Notes: generated by a model not told the origin, from the sequence alone. Positions 1 to 8,983 are shown, counted from the stretch's first letter. The stretch: 64,000 nucleotides of DNA from an uncultured Nostoc sp. (GCF_937863485.1 NZ_CALMFY010000131.1:20562-84561); one strand, 5' to 3'. Numbers and translations are program-made.

Positions 1-1060
1 TGATGGCAAGTTTCTTAAATTTGTCCACCAACAACCTGAGTAGGGGTTTACCTCCAAGGGGTAACATCACTTTCGGTTTATCTTGCGTCAATGCTGCTAA
101 TTCTTGGCCTCTGCTAGCAGCCAAAACGATCGCTTGGGTATCGTGGCGTCCATTGTTAAAGTAGCGTTTTTCAGCTTCTATGAGTTCATCCGCCCCCTGT
201 AGCCGGAAAATTTCTTTTACAGGCGCAATCTCATCTTCAATGTTGATTAAAGTTTCGCTGGCTTTGACTTCACGAGCGATCGCTTGCATACTTGCAACAG
301 CAGCTCGAATCAGATGATTTGCCCAGATGACCAAATTCACTTCAGCTTTGCGAAAGACATCGGTGGGAGTACTGTAATATTTAGTCGGTATAATTACTAA
401 CGGGGAACGACCCGCCCACTCTTTGGCAAAGGCTAGCACTTGATCAGGACGCGATGATTTACTGTGAATCAGGATGGCGTTGGCTCCTGCGGCGTGGTAA
501 GCTTCAGCTCGGCGCATTGCCTCTGAAAGATCCCACCCGGCAATCAAAGCTTCGAGTCGGGCGACGATGCAAAAATCTGGATCTGTCTGACTATCCTTAC
601 CTGCCTTAATTTTGCCGGAGAATTCATCAATATCAGCCAAAGCTTGGCGACTTCCATTGATGAAACTATTGGTTTTGGGAAAAAGCTTATCTTCAATACA
701 GACTCCAGCAATACCCCGCTGTTCTAACTTCTTAACCAGCCGACGCATATTATTAAAGTTGCCATAACCAGTATCCCCGTCTAACAAAATAGGGATGCTG
801 GTAACATCAGACATGAACTCCAGCATTTCCACAACTTGAGTCCAACTGGCTTCATTATTATCTCGAACGCCATATTGAGCCGAAAGGGCTAATCCACTCG
901 CCCAAATTCCTTTAAATCCAGCCTCTTCCACAATGCGGGCGCTAATCCCATTGTGAGCTTCCATGATGAAGTCGAGTTGAGGCGATTCTAATAATACCCG
1001 TAGCTGGGCACACTTACTTAATTTGGCAGCGTTGACAATGGGTGCAAATATTTGATGCAT
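1..1060 (-). CDS. pepM: Phosphoenolpyruvate mutase fused to a nucleotidyltransferase domain (partial, runs off left edge)
   Basis: Translating the minus strand from the ATG at 1058-1060 gives an open frame to the window edge (about 353 codons). The first ~290 residues are an isocitrate-lyase/PEP-mutase barrel: DGDTGYGN for the metal and substrate site and [10 protein letters not shown], matching the EDKxFPKxNS signature that separates true PEP mutase from isocitrate lyase. The enzyme converts phosphoenolpyruvate to phosphonopyruvate, making the C-P bond of phosphonates. After it, IVLAASRG then [13 protein letters not shown] starts a nucleoside-triphosphate transferase fold that is cut by the edge. 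PepM-cytidylyltransferase (PntC) fusions are known in aminoethylphosphonate pathways. The next genes on the same strand fit phosphonate activation and transfer to an alcohol. Phosphonopyruvate decarboxylase and transaminase are not in view and would have to lie left of the window. Confidence 0.88.
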   Translation of the reverse strand, partial: MHQIFAPIVNAAKLSKCAQLRVLLESPQLDFIMEAHNGISARIVEEAGFKGIWASGLALSAQYGVRDNNEASWTQVVEMLEFMSDVTSIPILLDGDTGYGNFNNMRRLVKKLEQRGIAGVCIEDKLFPKTNSFINGSRQALADIDEFSGKIKAGKDSQTDPDFCIVARLEALIAGWDLSEAMRRAEAYHAAGANAILIHSKSSRPDQVLAFAKEWAGRSPLVIIPTKYYSTPTDVFRKAEVNLVIWANHLIRAAVASMQAIAREVKASETLINIEDEIAPVKEIFRLQGADELIEAEKRYFNNGRHDTQAIVLAASRGQELAALTQDKPKVMLPLGGKPLLRLLVDKFKKLAI

Positions 1061-1084
1061 CTATTCTGCTTTTTTCAACCTATA

Positions 1085-1200
1085 TAATATAGCGGTTCTC
1101 AATTGCATGGAATACAGACCTAACAAGAACAGCCCCTTAAGAGCTAGCGTTGGGGAGTAAACCTCAAAGCCTCTCTCCTTTTAGGAGAGAGGAATGGAAG
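1085..1200. repeat. Dispersed repeat fragment plus 9-bp-stem hairpin
   Basis: The stretch beginning tatagcggttctcaattgca recurs with one base change at 8413 and belongs to the same tatagcggttc family as the complete element at 56438-56544. Positions 1170-1192 form a perfect hairpin (CCTCTCTCC, 5-nt loop, GGAGAGAGG), a palindrome class common in Nostoc intergenic DNA. It lies upstream of pepM and downstream of the nucleotidyltransferase gene, both on the minus strand, so it could also act as a weak transcription or processing signal; there is no T-tract. Confidence 0.6.
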
Positions 1201-1279
1201 TAAGGTCAGACTTTAATACATCCATAGACGCGTAGCGGCTTCCCGCAGGGTACGATAACTGCTACAAATTAAAATATTT

Positions 1280-2035
1280 TCAGACATTCTCTACAACTTC
1301 TATCTGAGGTAAAATATCATTTTGGGCACGTTGAATATCCTGGGGAAAATCGATTTCGAGCCAAGGTAAACCAGTGATGTCTTCGTAGCCAAATTTTTCG
1401 GGAGTTTCTAATAGTAGATCCCGAATTACTTCTTCATAAGGCTCATCATGTCGTCCGTCAGCAACATATTGTTCTGTGTGAGTAGCAATCCGGTGAGCAG
1501 TAATACTTCCAAAACGAAAGAATCCCACTGACTCGCCGGCAAAATCATAAGCCAAACCAGGAGCTATTTGTTTACGAAACTCCACTAGATAATTATCTCT
1601 GACGCAAAGCTTCACGGGTTCATCTCCCGGTTCAAAATCTCGATCCAGTAAAAAGCAGTCGGGGATATTTGTCTTTACCAGTCGTTCGATGATGCGGCGA
1701 TCGTACAAAACATCTGCATCCATTAATAATATGTCATCGCCAGCGACTAGATGCTGACGAACAGTCCAAAGGCTGATTACACTACCTTTAGTGTAGTCAG
1801 GATTATAAACTGTACTGACCCAATTTTCGGCTCCCAATGCTTTGATTTCCTCCTGAATTCTTTCTGCTTGGTAACCCACAGCAATCACTACTTCGTCAAT
1901 CTGGTAATGACGGAGATAGTTCAAATGGCGCTCTAATAGAGATTTGCCGTTAAATTTCAGTAAGCATTTGGGTTGGATTTGCCCATCTTTACCTAAGCGT
2001 CGTCCAACGCCAGCAGCTAATATAATTGCCTTCAT
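1280..2035 (-). CDS. Nucleotidyltransferase, probably phosphonate/phosphoamine cytidylyltransferase (PntC/LicC-like)
   Basis: The ATG at 2033-2035 is chosen over an in-frame TTG two codons upstream because the protein then starts MKAIILAAGVGRRL, the canonical start of the NTP-transferase fold (G-x-G-x-R-L binds the NTP phosphates). A conserved Lys (PKCLL), LLMDADVLYD (metal-binding Asp) and the C-terminal LPWLEIDFPQD block are typical of small cytidylyltransferases acting on phosphocholine or 2-aminoethylphosphonate. Length is about 251 residues. It follows the 2OG oxygenase on the minus strand, about 135 bp away, and precedes pepM, which itself carries a transferase domain, so the locus has two such domains. 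Substrate is inferred from context; a sugar-phosphate substrate is possible. Confidence 0.75.
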   Translation of the reverse strand: MKAIILAAGVGRRLGKDGQIQPKCLLKFNGKSLLERHLNYLRHYQIDEVVIAVGYQAERIQEEIKALGAENWVSTVYNPDYTKGSVISLWTVRQHLVAGDDILLMDADVLYDRRIIERLVKTNIPDCFLLDRDFEPGDEPVKLCVRDNYLVEFRKQIAPGLAYDFAGESVGFFRFGSITAHRIATHTEQYVADGRHDEPYEEVIRDLLLETPEKFGYEDITGLPWLEIDFPQDIQRAQNDILPQIEVVENV

Positions 2036-2169
2036 TGTCAAGTCACCAACAAAGCTATAACACCAGAAAATCTGGAAATTTTCCCGTATTTTATAATGAC
2101 TGTTTTTTGCTCAAGACAATATTTGTTAATTAATTCTTAACATGGAAGAAAGATTAACTCTGTACCGCC

Positions 2170-2883
2170 TCAATTGCGAAACACCTGGCGAAAACCAAAA
2201 TAGGCGATCGCATCTTTCATATTCGAGACAAAACGTTTTAACATACCCATGTTGGTGTCGGTGACGTACTCCAAAGTTAAGACAATGCGCTGTTCATTTT
2301 CACCCAAAGGAGTAACTCTGTGGTAAAGTTTGTCACCATTGAATAAGACTATAGTACCAGGGGTTAAGGAGAGCGATCGCGTTTGTGTCTCCCGTTCAGG
2401 AATATCCTTGTAAAGTTGATATTCCAGCTTACTGGATGAATTATCAACTAAACCAAGCAACACTGTATAGCGTTTCCCGCGATAGTAAGAGGTATCGTAA
2501 TGATACTGAATATGGTCTCCAGGCTCAGTGTAATAGTACAGCGCGTAAGTATGGGGATCAGCATTAGGACAGGGAAGTAGTTTTTCTGCCGTAATTTTGT
2601 TGAGGAACTCAAAAAAAACATTGAGTTGATAAAACTCTCCGAAAATCGGAGCAAGGCTGTCTAAACTATAGCGGCTGATACTACCGCCCTTTTTATGATT
2701 GGGAATATAGTTGCGATTTATAGCAGGTTGCAAAGATGGCAAAAGCGCCAAAAACTTCTCGATGATGGAGTTAGGGAGAAAGTTTTCAACCACCAAAAAT
2801 TCATTTTGAGCCTGAAACTCAGCTTGAAATTTCTGGTAATCAACAGCTGCTATAGCTTTATCAATTTCAGTTTGAAGCTCCAT
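2170..2883 (-). CDS. 2-oxoglutarate/Fe(II)-dependent oxygenase-like protein
   Basis: About 237 residues from the ATG at 2881-2883; a longer frame to 2928 adds a hydrophobic 15-residue tail unlikely to be translated. The iron facial triad is visible: HYD in IQYHYDTSYYRGKRYT (first His and Asp) and the distal His in KLYHRVTPL, followed by the 2-oxoglutarate-binding Arg in EQRIVLTLEY. This is the prolyl-hydroxylase-like double-stranded beta-helix arrangement. Such enzymes hydroxylate small molecules, including phosphonates. Placement between the cytidylyltransferase and the CDP-alcohol transferase suggests a tailoring step, but the substrate cannot be read from sequence. It could equally hydroxylate a lipid or peptide. 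Confidence 0.72.
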   Translation of the reverse strand: MELQTEIDKAIAAVDYQKFQAEFQAQNEFLVVENFLPNSIIEKFLALLPSLQPAINRNYIPNHKKGGSISRYSLDSLAPIFGEFYQLNVFFEFLNKITAEKLLPCPNADPHTYALYYYTEPGDHIQYHYDTSYYRGKRYTVLLGLVDNSSSKLEYQLYKDIPERETQTRSLSLTPGTIVLFNGDKLYHRVTPLGENEQRIVLTLEYVTDTNMGMLKRFVSNMKDAIAYFGFRQVFRN

Positions 2884-3231
2884 TGATAATTTGATACTAA
2901 TACAAGATTGCAAAAATAAACATACCATTCACTCAACAAATTGTCCCACAATACCCACAACCTTAACATTTGCGTCTTTGCTTGATATTTGCTATTACAC
3001 ATATCATAATCTCTGCTTATATATGAAAAAGCCGCTTGCTTACTCTATCAAGGGGTTTTCAGGCTGCATGGATTCGTTTTACTTATCTGAGGAGTGTAAC
3101 TCTATCCTTCATTCTTTACGCTGATTATAATTTCACTCTAAACTTGCTAACATGTTTAATAAATGCGATCGCACTTTTAAACTCAACATAATTTCTTCTT
3201 TTTACAAAAAGTTTTTTAGAAAACATCGCAA
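2884..3231. other. Intergenic, AT-rich
   Basis: Space upstream of the oxygenase gene and downstream of the 209-residue hypothetical gene. It has a HIP1-containing motif near 3164 and no convincing coding frame; a 77-codon plus-strand frame has no ribosome site or recognisable sequence. Confidence 0.5.
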
Positions 3232-3861
3232 CTACACATCGTTATTGTCTGGGGTTACTGACGTGTTAATAATCTTTATGTCAGGGGTTACATTAAAACC
3301 TTTTGGTTTTAATTGTTGAGATGATTTTTCAAATAACTGATTAATTCTATATCTAAGGTCTTTTTTTGAAAAGTTTATTATTACTTGAGTAACCGATTCA
3401 AGTAAGTCAGTCCATAAAGGATTATCAGAATATATTTTAAAAGTTTCAGTAACTACTTTTTCTTCTTTTATCGATGGTGCTATAACAATAAAAATATCAT
3501 CCTCTTGTTTAATAGAGATATACATAGCAATTCCTGAAGGTGGCACTAAATTTTTATTAAAAAAGCTTTTACCACAACTACTAATATTAAAACCTATATT
3601 GGGTGCAGAAATCACTAATTTAAAACTAAAAAAACATTCATTATCTACAATAATAGCATCTTGAATAAAATTATAAGGAGCAATTTTAGAGCCTTTTTCA
3701 TCAACAATATATATATCTTTTCCTGGACTACATTCAATATGTAAAGCGATTTTATCAATCAGTTCGCGGATAAAATCAAAATTTCTACCTACATATGCAT
3801 AGGTATCCTCATAATCTTTGTTCACACTATCGACCAGATGTTGAAATATTGATTTGGGCAT
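3232..3861 (-). CDS. Hypothetical protein, 209 aa
   Basis: The start ATG is at 3859-3861. The protein is AT-rich in codon use, has no signal peptide or membrane segment, and alternates short beta-like stretches (DIYIVDEKGSKIAPYNF, IAMYISIKQEDDIFIVIAP), compatible with a small alpha/beta domain. I do not recognise the family. It sits between the oxygenase and the CDP-alcohol transferase on the same strand but with gaps of about 350 and 290 bp, so co-transcription with the phosphonate genes is doubtful. The lower GC and isolated setting could reflect acquisition. Confidence 0.55.
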   Translation of the reverse strand: MPKSIFQHLVDSVNKDYEDTYAYVGRNFDFIRELIDKIALHIECSPGKDIYIVDEKGSKIAPYNFIQDAIIVDNECFFSFKLVISAPNIGFNISSCGKSFFNKNLVPPSGIAMYISIKQEDDIFIVIAPSIKEEKVVTETFKIYSDNPLWTDLLESVTQVIINFSKKDLRYRINQLFEKSSQQLKPKGFNVTPDIKIINTSVTPDNNDV

Positions 3862-4154
3862 AATGATAAAACTTTTAGGAAAAAAATCATAGTATCATGT
3901 TGAAATGACACTTTGCAAGTAAGTACTAAGTTTAGGAGTGCGATCGCACTTTTACAATCAACCACTAACGAGTTATTCAAGAGAATTTGGGAAGAAAGCA
4001 GCAGGTAAAATCTGCAAAAATAAGTAATCAGGCGATACTTATTTTTTTAATATTAAAAACTGTAAGTTAGCAAGTGCGATCGCAAAATTTGATTATGCAT
4101 TCAAGAAAGCTAAAAAGCCTGTTTTATTAGCTTTCTGCCCCATGCCCCGTTATA

Positions 4155-4796
4155 CTAGTTTGATTCCGGCTGCGGGAGTGCCCAAAATTGCCAAATTACC
4201 CATATAGCAAAAGTTGGTGCCCCAATTGTAGCTGCCATTAGTAACGGCTCTAGTCCATGCAGTAAGGTAACTATGGGAAACAAATACAGCACGTCTTCAA
4301 TGTCAAACCCGGCAAAATTTGGTTGACGGCTGGCGTCTTTACCTAAACGCTGTTCCATTTGGTTTCGCAAATGAAATATGCAAGCAACAGATACACCAGA
4401 TACTATCCCCATTAGTAACGCCCACCAACCAAATTTTCCCTCCTTAAGACCATATCCAATACATACAAACAAAAGAATGTGGATGATGGCGTCACTAGCG
4501 AGATCATACTGATGTCCCCATTTGCTGCTTTTCCCACTCAAACGAGCTAATTCACCGTCCGTGTGATCTAGAAAGTTGGATAAAGCAAACAGCCCTGCCC
4601 CAATATTAGCCCAGATGGCATCGCCAACTGCGATCGCTACGGCAGCTGCCAACCCTGTCACAAGTCGCACTGTGGTGAGATGATTAGGGTTTACCCAACT
4701 GTCTTTTAGAGGTTTAACTAGCCAGTAAGCAAGTTGAGCATCCCAAGGCTTGGTAATCATAGATGAACTTGAATTTGATATGGTCTTTGAATACAT
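4155..4796 (-). CDS. CDP-alcohol phosphatidyltransferase family membrane protein
   Basis: 213 residues with several hydrophobic helices. The full family signature D-x2-D-G-x2-A-R-x8-G-x3-D-x3-D is present: D77, D80, G81, A84, R85, G94, D98 and D102. These residues bind two metals and the CDP moiety. The family transfers a phospho- or phosphono-alcohol head group from a CDP carrier to a lipid alcohol. Near pepM and cytidylyltransferase genes the natural reading is a PntB-like enzyme attaching a CDP-activated phosphonate (for example CMP-aminoethylphosphonate) to diacylglycerol to give a phosphonolipid. That role is inference; phosphatidylglycerol- or inositol-type synthases share the fold. Confidence 0.85.
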   Translation of the reverse strand: MYSKTISNSSSSMITKPWDAQLAYWLVKPLKDSWVNPNHLTTVRLVTGLAAAVAIAVGDAIWANIGAGLFALSNFLDHTDGELARLSGKSSKWGHQYDLASDAIIHILLFVCIGYGLKEGKFGWWALLMGIVSGVSVACIFHLRNQMEQRLGKDASRQPNFAGFDIEDVLYLFPIVTLLHGLEPLLMAATIGAPTFAIWVIWQFWALPQPESN

Positions 4797-4888
4797 ATAA
4801 CATTTACGATTACCACATCTAGCTAGAGATACAGATTTTTGTTTAATAACTGGTAGTTTTAGGATGTAGCGGTTCTTAGTTGAGTGAA

Positions 4889-5530
4889 TTATTGAATGCT
4901 TTTAGCGAAGTCGTATTTACCTCCACGTTCAAGGGCGCGTTCGTAAGCAGGTCGTGCATGGATGCGCTCAGTAAATTGCTTAATCTTTGGTCGGCTTGAG
5001 ATGAGTTCGGCTTGCATAGCGACTATTTCCAGAGGAAAGCTCATTTGGATATCGGCGGCAGTAAATTCTTCGCCTACAAACCATGTACTCTTATTAAGTT
5101 CACCTTCTATGTAGTCAAAGTGAAGCTTGATCTGGGGTGCGATAAATTCGTCGTTTACGCTGCTGTCTCCTATACCAAAATTATTGAAGACGAGGTTCAT
5201 CACCAGAGGTGGCATTGCAGAGCCTTCGGCGTAATGCAGCCAATACGTATAGCGCAGACGCTCTGGCGTACCAGATGGCGGGATTAGCCGACCATTGCCG
5301 TAGCGATCCAGTATATATTCGATGATAGCGCCCGACTCTGCAACAGTGAGGTCTGCATCTGTGATCACTGGTGACTTGCCGAGCGGATGGATTTCACGCA
5401 GCGATGTTGGTGCCAGCATCGTTTTCTGGTCGCGTTCGTAGAACTTAATCTCGTATTCGATACCTAATTCTTCAAGTAGCCATAGCACGCGCTGCGATCG
5501 CGAGTTGTTGAGATGATGGACAACGATCAT
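4889..5530 (-). CDS. Glutathione S-transferase family protein
   Basis: The start at 5530 (MIVVHHLNNSRSQRV) is preferred over an upstream ATG at 5575 because the thioredoxin-like domain begins there. The N-terminal domain has the SRSQRVLWLLEEL helix with the likely catalytic Ser, the cis-Pro region GKSPVI and the glutathione gamma-Glu contact ESGAIIEYI. The rest is the all-helical C-terminal domain ending at about 213 residues, normal for bacterial GSTs. It would conjugate or reduce substrates with glutathione in the cytosol. No operon partner is obvious; the next gene on this strand is about 90 bp downstream (CDP-alcohol transferase). Confidence 0.85.
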   Translation of the reverse strand: MIVVHHLNNSRSQRVLWLLEELGIEYEIKFYERDQKTMLAPTSLREIHPLGKSPVITDADLTVAESGAIIEYILDRYGNGRLIPPSGTPERLRYTYWLHYAEGSAMPPLVMNLVFNNFGIGDSSVNDEFIAPQIKLHFDYIEGELNKSTWFVGEEFTAADIQMSFPLEIVAMQAELISSRPKIKQFTERIHARPAYERALERGGKYDFAKSIQ

Positions 5531-5665
5531 AATTGCTACTTTTTGATAATGGGATTGATAGGAGCTTTTGCTCATCTCAACGTATCATCAGTTCCCCCAC
5601 TCTTCATCTATCTGCTGGTTTGTCTTGAGTCTTGTGGTGATCGCACCAAAGGCAGCTTTAGAAAC

Positions 5666-5857
5666 GTGACCGAGACAATTTTAGATTTACGATGTTTGGA
5701 TAATGGAATTAAAATCTAAAATCTAACTCATGTTACAAGCCTTTCCGTTCACGGAGATAAAAACAAAAAATCATCATTACAAGCGTCTTCTTTATAAGGA
5801 GAGGTTAATTCCAGAATCTAAAATTCAAAATCCAAAATCCAAAATTAGGTGACCGAG
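5666..5857. repeat. ~190-bp dispersed repeat, copy 1 (inverted relative to copy 2 at ~21.96 kb)
   Basis: This segment matches the reverse complement of 21960-22157 almost base for base, including the core cgttcacggagataaaaac and the terminal TCCAAAA heptamer run. Here it is flanked by the 9-mer gtgaccgag at both ends (5666-5674 and 5849-5857), which looks like a duplicated end. No open frame spans it. It resembles a non-autonomous mobile or recombinogenic repeat. Confidence 0.8.
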
Positions 5858-6079
5858 GAGTAATTTAGCCTAGTTTGTGCCTATTCCTCTTGCCATTATT
5901 GCTGCCAATAACGGAATCAAACCAAAAAGTGACCAATAATTCAGATTTTCATTGACTACGAACCCACAATCATTAGCAGGGAATGCAATAGCAATCCCTG
6001 GTGATTCCAGCTTTGACTCAGAAGAATTGGCTGGTATCAGCTTTGTTGTGGCCTTTGTTTTAAAGTTTGATGGTTGTAG

Positions 6080-6352
6080 ATGAATATAGGAATAATCGAG
6101 CCTTACAGTAACGGGTTTTTAGAAGTTATACCAGAGGGTGAAGACAGCGATTATTGGCAGATTGCAGCTATACACATCAATGGCCAAGCTTACTGCCCTA
6201 CCCCTCGGCTTTATCGTTCAGAAAGAGTGGCATTAGCAAAAGCTACGCAAATTTATGATTGGATAGCTGACCACGAAGGAGAAATTAGTAATGGGGCTTG
6301 CAACTGCCCTGAATTGAAACTTATCCTATGGCAGCAACCAAAAGTATCTTAG
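6080..6352 (+). CDS. Conserved-looking hypothetical protein, 90 aa
   Basis: The frame opens at ATG 6080 and encodes a compact soluble protein (MNIGIIEPYSNGFLEV...). It is rich in acidic residues with a possible beta-sheet first half and a helix around RVALAKATQIYDWIADHEGE. No signal peptide, membrane segment or metal-ligand array is evident. I do not recognise a named family. It is solitary: the repeat at 5666-5857 lies upstream and a gene-poor 0.5 kb follows. Confidence 0.6.
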   Translation: MNIGIIEPYSNGFLEVIPEGEDSDYWQIAAIHINGQAYCPTPRLYRSERVALAKATQIYDWIADHEGEISNGACNCPELKLILWQQPKVS

Positions 6353-6865
6353 TTGCGCTGCGTTTTCGAGATTGTCCAGAAATGCTTTATTGATCAGTTA
6401 GTTGATTCGCTAATTCTAGTGTGGACGGCGATCGCTCCTCACCCCATCAGTATAATTTGTGCAGCTGTATGAGGAATTGAAGAAGTTTTGCTTGTAGCGA
6501 TCGCCTCATCACCCTAAGCATCCAGCCAAAAGGTTTTTTGTTTGGGGTAGGATACGGGGGAGGGATTAGAAGTGGGGGGTTAATTCGCGGCGACAAATTG
6601 GCGAAAGAAAAGTTGCTGCTAGGGAGAGCGATCGCTTCTTACGTGCAACTCGCTTGTATTTTCTAAAAGCGATTTTTCCTCAGTAATAACCTTAACAGTC
6701 TTTTACCGTATTTTTTACAAAGCAATTGTATAAATTTTGATTTTTATACTGAACTATAAAATCACACTTTTCACTGAATATGAATTCAAGTTGAGCTAAG
6801 TAAACGCTAAAAAATCAGTGTATTTACTTACAAATAGTAATTAATTATATTATAAATTTAAAATT
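6353..6865. other. Intergenic region upstream of the flavoenzyme gene
   Basis: About 510 bp with several HIP1 octamers and an AT-rich last 200 bp that must contain the promoter of the downstream oxidase. No coding frame, hairpin terminator or known operator was recognised. Confidence 0.5.
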
Positions 6866-8329
6866 ATGGGACAAAACACTTCACATCGCTCAGTTTTACA
6901 AGGTTTGATTACCAGTGCAATTGTTATCGGGTTTGATTTAACTACTCGTTCCTGGGTAACATCTGCCAGTGCCACATCTGTTTTTGAAAGTTTACCTTCC
7001 TTAGATGGAGTGCTTTACACCGATAATATGACACTTGCTGATGCCAGTATTGACTTTGGTAATATCGTGCATCGTCAACCGATAGCAGTACTTAAACCAG
7101 GCTCAATAGAGGATATTATTCAAGTTATTCAATTTGCTCGGACTCACAAGCTCAAGGTTGCCCCACGCGGTCAGGGTCACTCTACCTACGGTCAGTCACA
7201 AGTAGAAGCAGGCATCGTCATTGATTTAAGTCCGCTCAACAAGATTCATTTCATTGGTACAGACCGAGCAATTGTTGATGCTGGAGTGGTATGGAGTCAG
7301 TTATTGCAACAAACGCTTGCTATGGGATTAACACCGCCCGTTCTCACTGATTACATCGAGCTTTCTATCGGCGGTACTTTATCAGTGGGGGGTATTGGCG
7401 GTGCAACTCATCGCTATGGTGTGCAAGTTGACAATGTTTTAGAACTGAAGGTGATAACTGGTACTGGTGATCTCGAAACTTGCTCACTGTTGTACAATCG
7501 CAATCTATTTACAGCAGTACTAGCAGGGCTAGGTCAATGTGGAATTATTGTACAGGCAACTGTTAAGCTAATTCCCGCCACTACCAATGCCCGTGTATTT
7601 CAGTTGTATTATGACGATTTGGCTAGCTTTACTCGTGACCAATGCGAAATCATAAATGATCAGCGCTTCAACTATGTAGAAGGTCAGTTAGTTTCTAATA
7701 ATGCTGGTGGATGGCGTTATCTGCTAGAAGTGGCTAGCTTTTACAGTCCTCCAAGCATACCTAATAACAGTTTGTTACTTGCGGGGTTAAACTATACTCG
7801 CGGTACAGAACAAATAGAGGATAAAACTTACTTTGATTTTCTCAACCGTTTAGCTCCTACAGTTGCCCTTTTCAAATCTATTGGTGTTTGGTCAAATCCT
7901 CATCCTTGGTTAAATCTGTTTGTACCCAGTAGTGCAGTTAACAGTTTTGTTGGTGAAGTCGCTGCCACCTTAACCCTAGCTGACACTGGTCAAGGGCCAA
8001 TTCTGCTGTATCCAGTTAAAACTAAACGCTTCGGGCTACCCAATTTCCGGGTTCCGAACCAAAAGGTTGTGTTTCTGTTTGCCCTATTGCGAACAGTAGT
8101 ACCACCAGATGATTCTGTAATTACAAAAATGCTCAATGATAATCGTAGACTCTTTGAGAAAAATCGTGATTTGGGTGGTTATCAATATCCTGTAAACACC
8201 CTGTCCTTCTCCCATCATGATTGGCAGCAGCATTTTCGTCCGGTTTGGGGAAATTTGGTAAGTGCAAAGCGACGTTACGATCCAGATAATTTACTAACGC
8301 CAAGTCAGGGCATTTTTGCAAACTGTTAG
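6866..8329 (+). CDS. Cytokinin dehydrogenase-like FAD-linked oxidase, exported
   Basis: 487 residues. Residues 1-35 look like a degenerate Tat-type signal (HRSVLQGLITSAIVIGF then ASA). The FAD domain has RGQGHSTYGQ, whose H105 matches the histidine that covalently holds FAD in cytokinin dehydrogenases, followed by the IDLSPLNKI and SIGGTLSVGGIGGATHRYG nucleotide loops. The C-terminus YDPDNLLTPSQGIF matches the family's DPxxILxPGQxIF ending. Known members oxidatively cleave the N6 side chain of isopentenyladenine-type cytokinins, and Nostoc homologues exist. It is monocistronic. Other VAO-family oxidases (berberine-bridge, alditol) share the N-domain, so the exact substrate is uncertain. Confidence 0.8.
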   Translation: MGQNTSHRSVLQGLITSAIVIGFDLTTRSWVTSASATSVFESLPSLDGVLYTDNMTLADASIDFGNIVHRQPIAVLKPGSIEDIIQVIQFARTHKLKVAPRGQGHSTYGQSQVEAGIVIDLSPLNKIHFIGTDRAIVDAGVVWSQLLQQTLAMGLTPPVLTDYIELSIGGTLSVGGIGGATHRYGVQVDNVLELKVITGTGDLETCSLLYNRNLFTAVLAGLGQCGIIVQATVKLIPATTNARVFQLYYDDLASFTRDQCEIINDQRFNYVEGQLVSNNAGGWRYLLEVASFYSPPSIPNNSLLLAGLNYTRGTEQIEDKTYFDFLNRLAPTVALFKSIGVWSNPHPWLNLFVPSSAVNSFVGEVAATLTLADTGQGPILLYPVKTKRFGLPNFRVPNQKVVFLFALLRTVVPPDDSVITKMLNDNRRLFEKNRDLGGYQYPVNTLSFSHHDWQQHFRPVWGNLVSAKRRYDPDNLLTPSQGIFANC

Positions 8330-8411
8330 CCCAAACTTTTCTCTATATGAGACGCTGAACGCGAACGCTTGTATATTTTTAGCTGAGATACTCAGTCTTA
8401 GTGAGGAGCAA

Positions 8412-8514
8412 TATAGTGGTTCTCAATTGCATGGAATACAGACTACAGACCACTCGTAAGGGCACAGCAATGCTGTGCCCCTACCATGTGTTGCATCCAA
8501 ACGAGAATTGCAAT
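8412..8514. repeat. Dispersed repeat with internal palindrome
   Basis: It starts tatagtggttctcaattgca, matching 1089 onward, and contains a GGGCACAGCA-atgc-type palindrome analogous to the one in the element at 56438-56544. It ends with an imperfect inverted copy of the start (gagaattgcaata). Interpreted as a small MITE-like element downstream of the flavoenzyme gene. Confidence 0.55.
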
Positions 8515-8559
8515 AGAAGTGAAATAATAAATTAGTATGCCTTGCTAAGAGATACAGCC

Positions 8560-8646
8560 ATGACCTACACCATGCACGACGGTCTAGAAGTAGCAAAGCT
8601 TGCTGCTAGTGACATGGAGACAAGGCTTTGCTCCAAACCAGATTGA
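8560..8646 (+). CDS. Possible 28-aa peptide ORF
   Basis: ATG 8560 to TGA 8646 encodes a short acidic peptide (MTYTMHDGLEVAKLAASD...) ending 20 bp before the next small ORF on the same strand. An AAGAGA run sits about 12 bp upstream of the ATG. There is no family recognition; it may be spurious. It is listed because it is adjacent to another small conserved-looking gene and both could be one transcript ending at the terminator at 8957. Confidence 0.2.
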   Translation: MTYTMHDGLEVAKLAASDMETRLCSKPD

Positions 8647-8666
8647 GATTCTAACTGACTTGTAAA

Positions 8667-8861
8667 ATGTCAACCGCAAAAAATCCCTCCATCCTTATGA
8701 CTGTAAAAATCCAGACCGAAAAAGACTTTTTTACTGTAAGCACTAATATAAATATCAATCAAGAAACAGAAAACGAAAAAGTTTTATGTTCTCATTGCCA
8801 GCGCACAGCTACGAACGGTATTAAATGTAAAGGAATTTGTGTGGCTGACAATGACTATTAA
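8667..8861 (+). CDS. Small Cys-rich protein, 64 aa
   Basis: The frame starts at ATG 8667; an internal ATG at 8697 could be the true start. The C-terminal third carries CSHC, then C...C (CSHCQRTATNGIKCKGIC), a four-Cys pattern that could bind zinc or form disulfides, and ends ADNDY. The N-terminal half is polar. I recall similar short proteins in Nostocales but no assigned function. The good terminator at 8957-8983 downstream supports a real transcription unit. Role unknown. Confidence 0.5.
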   Translation: MSTAKNPSILMTVKIQTEKDFFTVSTNININQETENEKVLCSHCQRTATNGIKCKGICVADNDY

Positions 8862-8956
8862 GGGATGATTTTCTGACAACGCATAGGCTCGTGGATTGTG
8901 TGAACGGATTGCGAGGCTTGATCACTAAGCTGAAAATTTTCCCTCATATTACGTTA

Positions 8957-8983
8957 GGAGAGTATTGCTACTCTCCTTTTTTT
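8957..8983 (+). terminator. Intrinsic terminator
   Basis: Perfect 8-bp stem GGAGAGTA/TACTCTCC with TTGC loop, followed directly by seven T residues. It is placed about 95 bp after the small Cys-rich gene, so it most likely ends that transcript. Confidence 0.8.

Noticed and set aside
5513..5719. 68-codon plus ORF across the GST start and the repeat
   Set aside because: Overlaps the GST 5' end antisense and enters the dispersed repeat.
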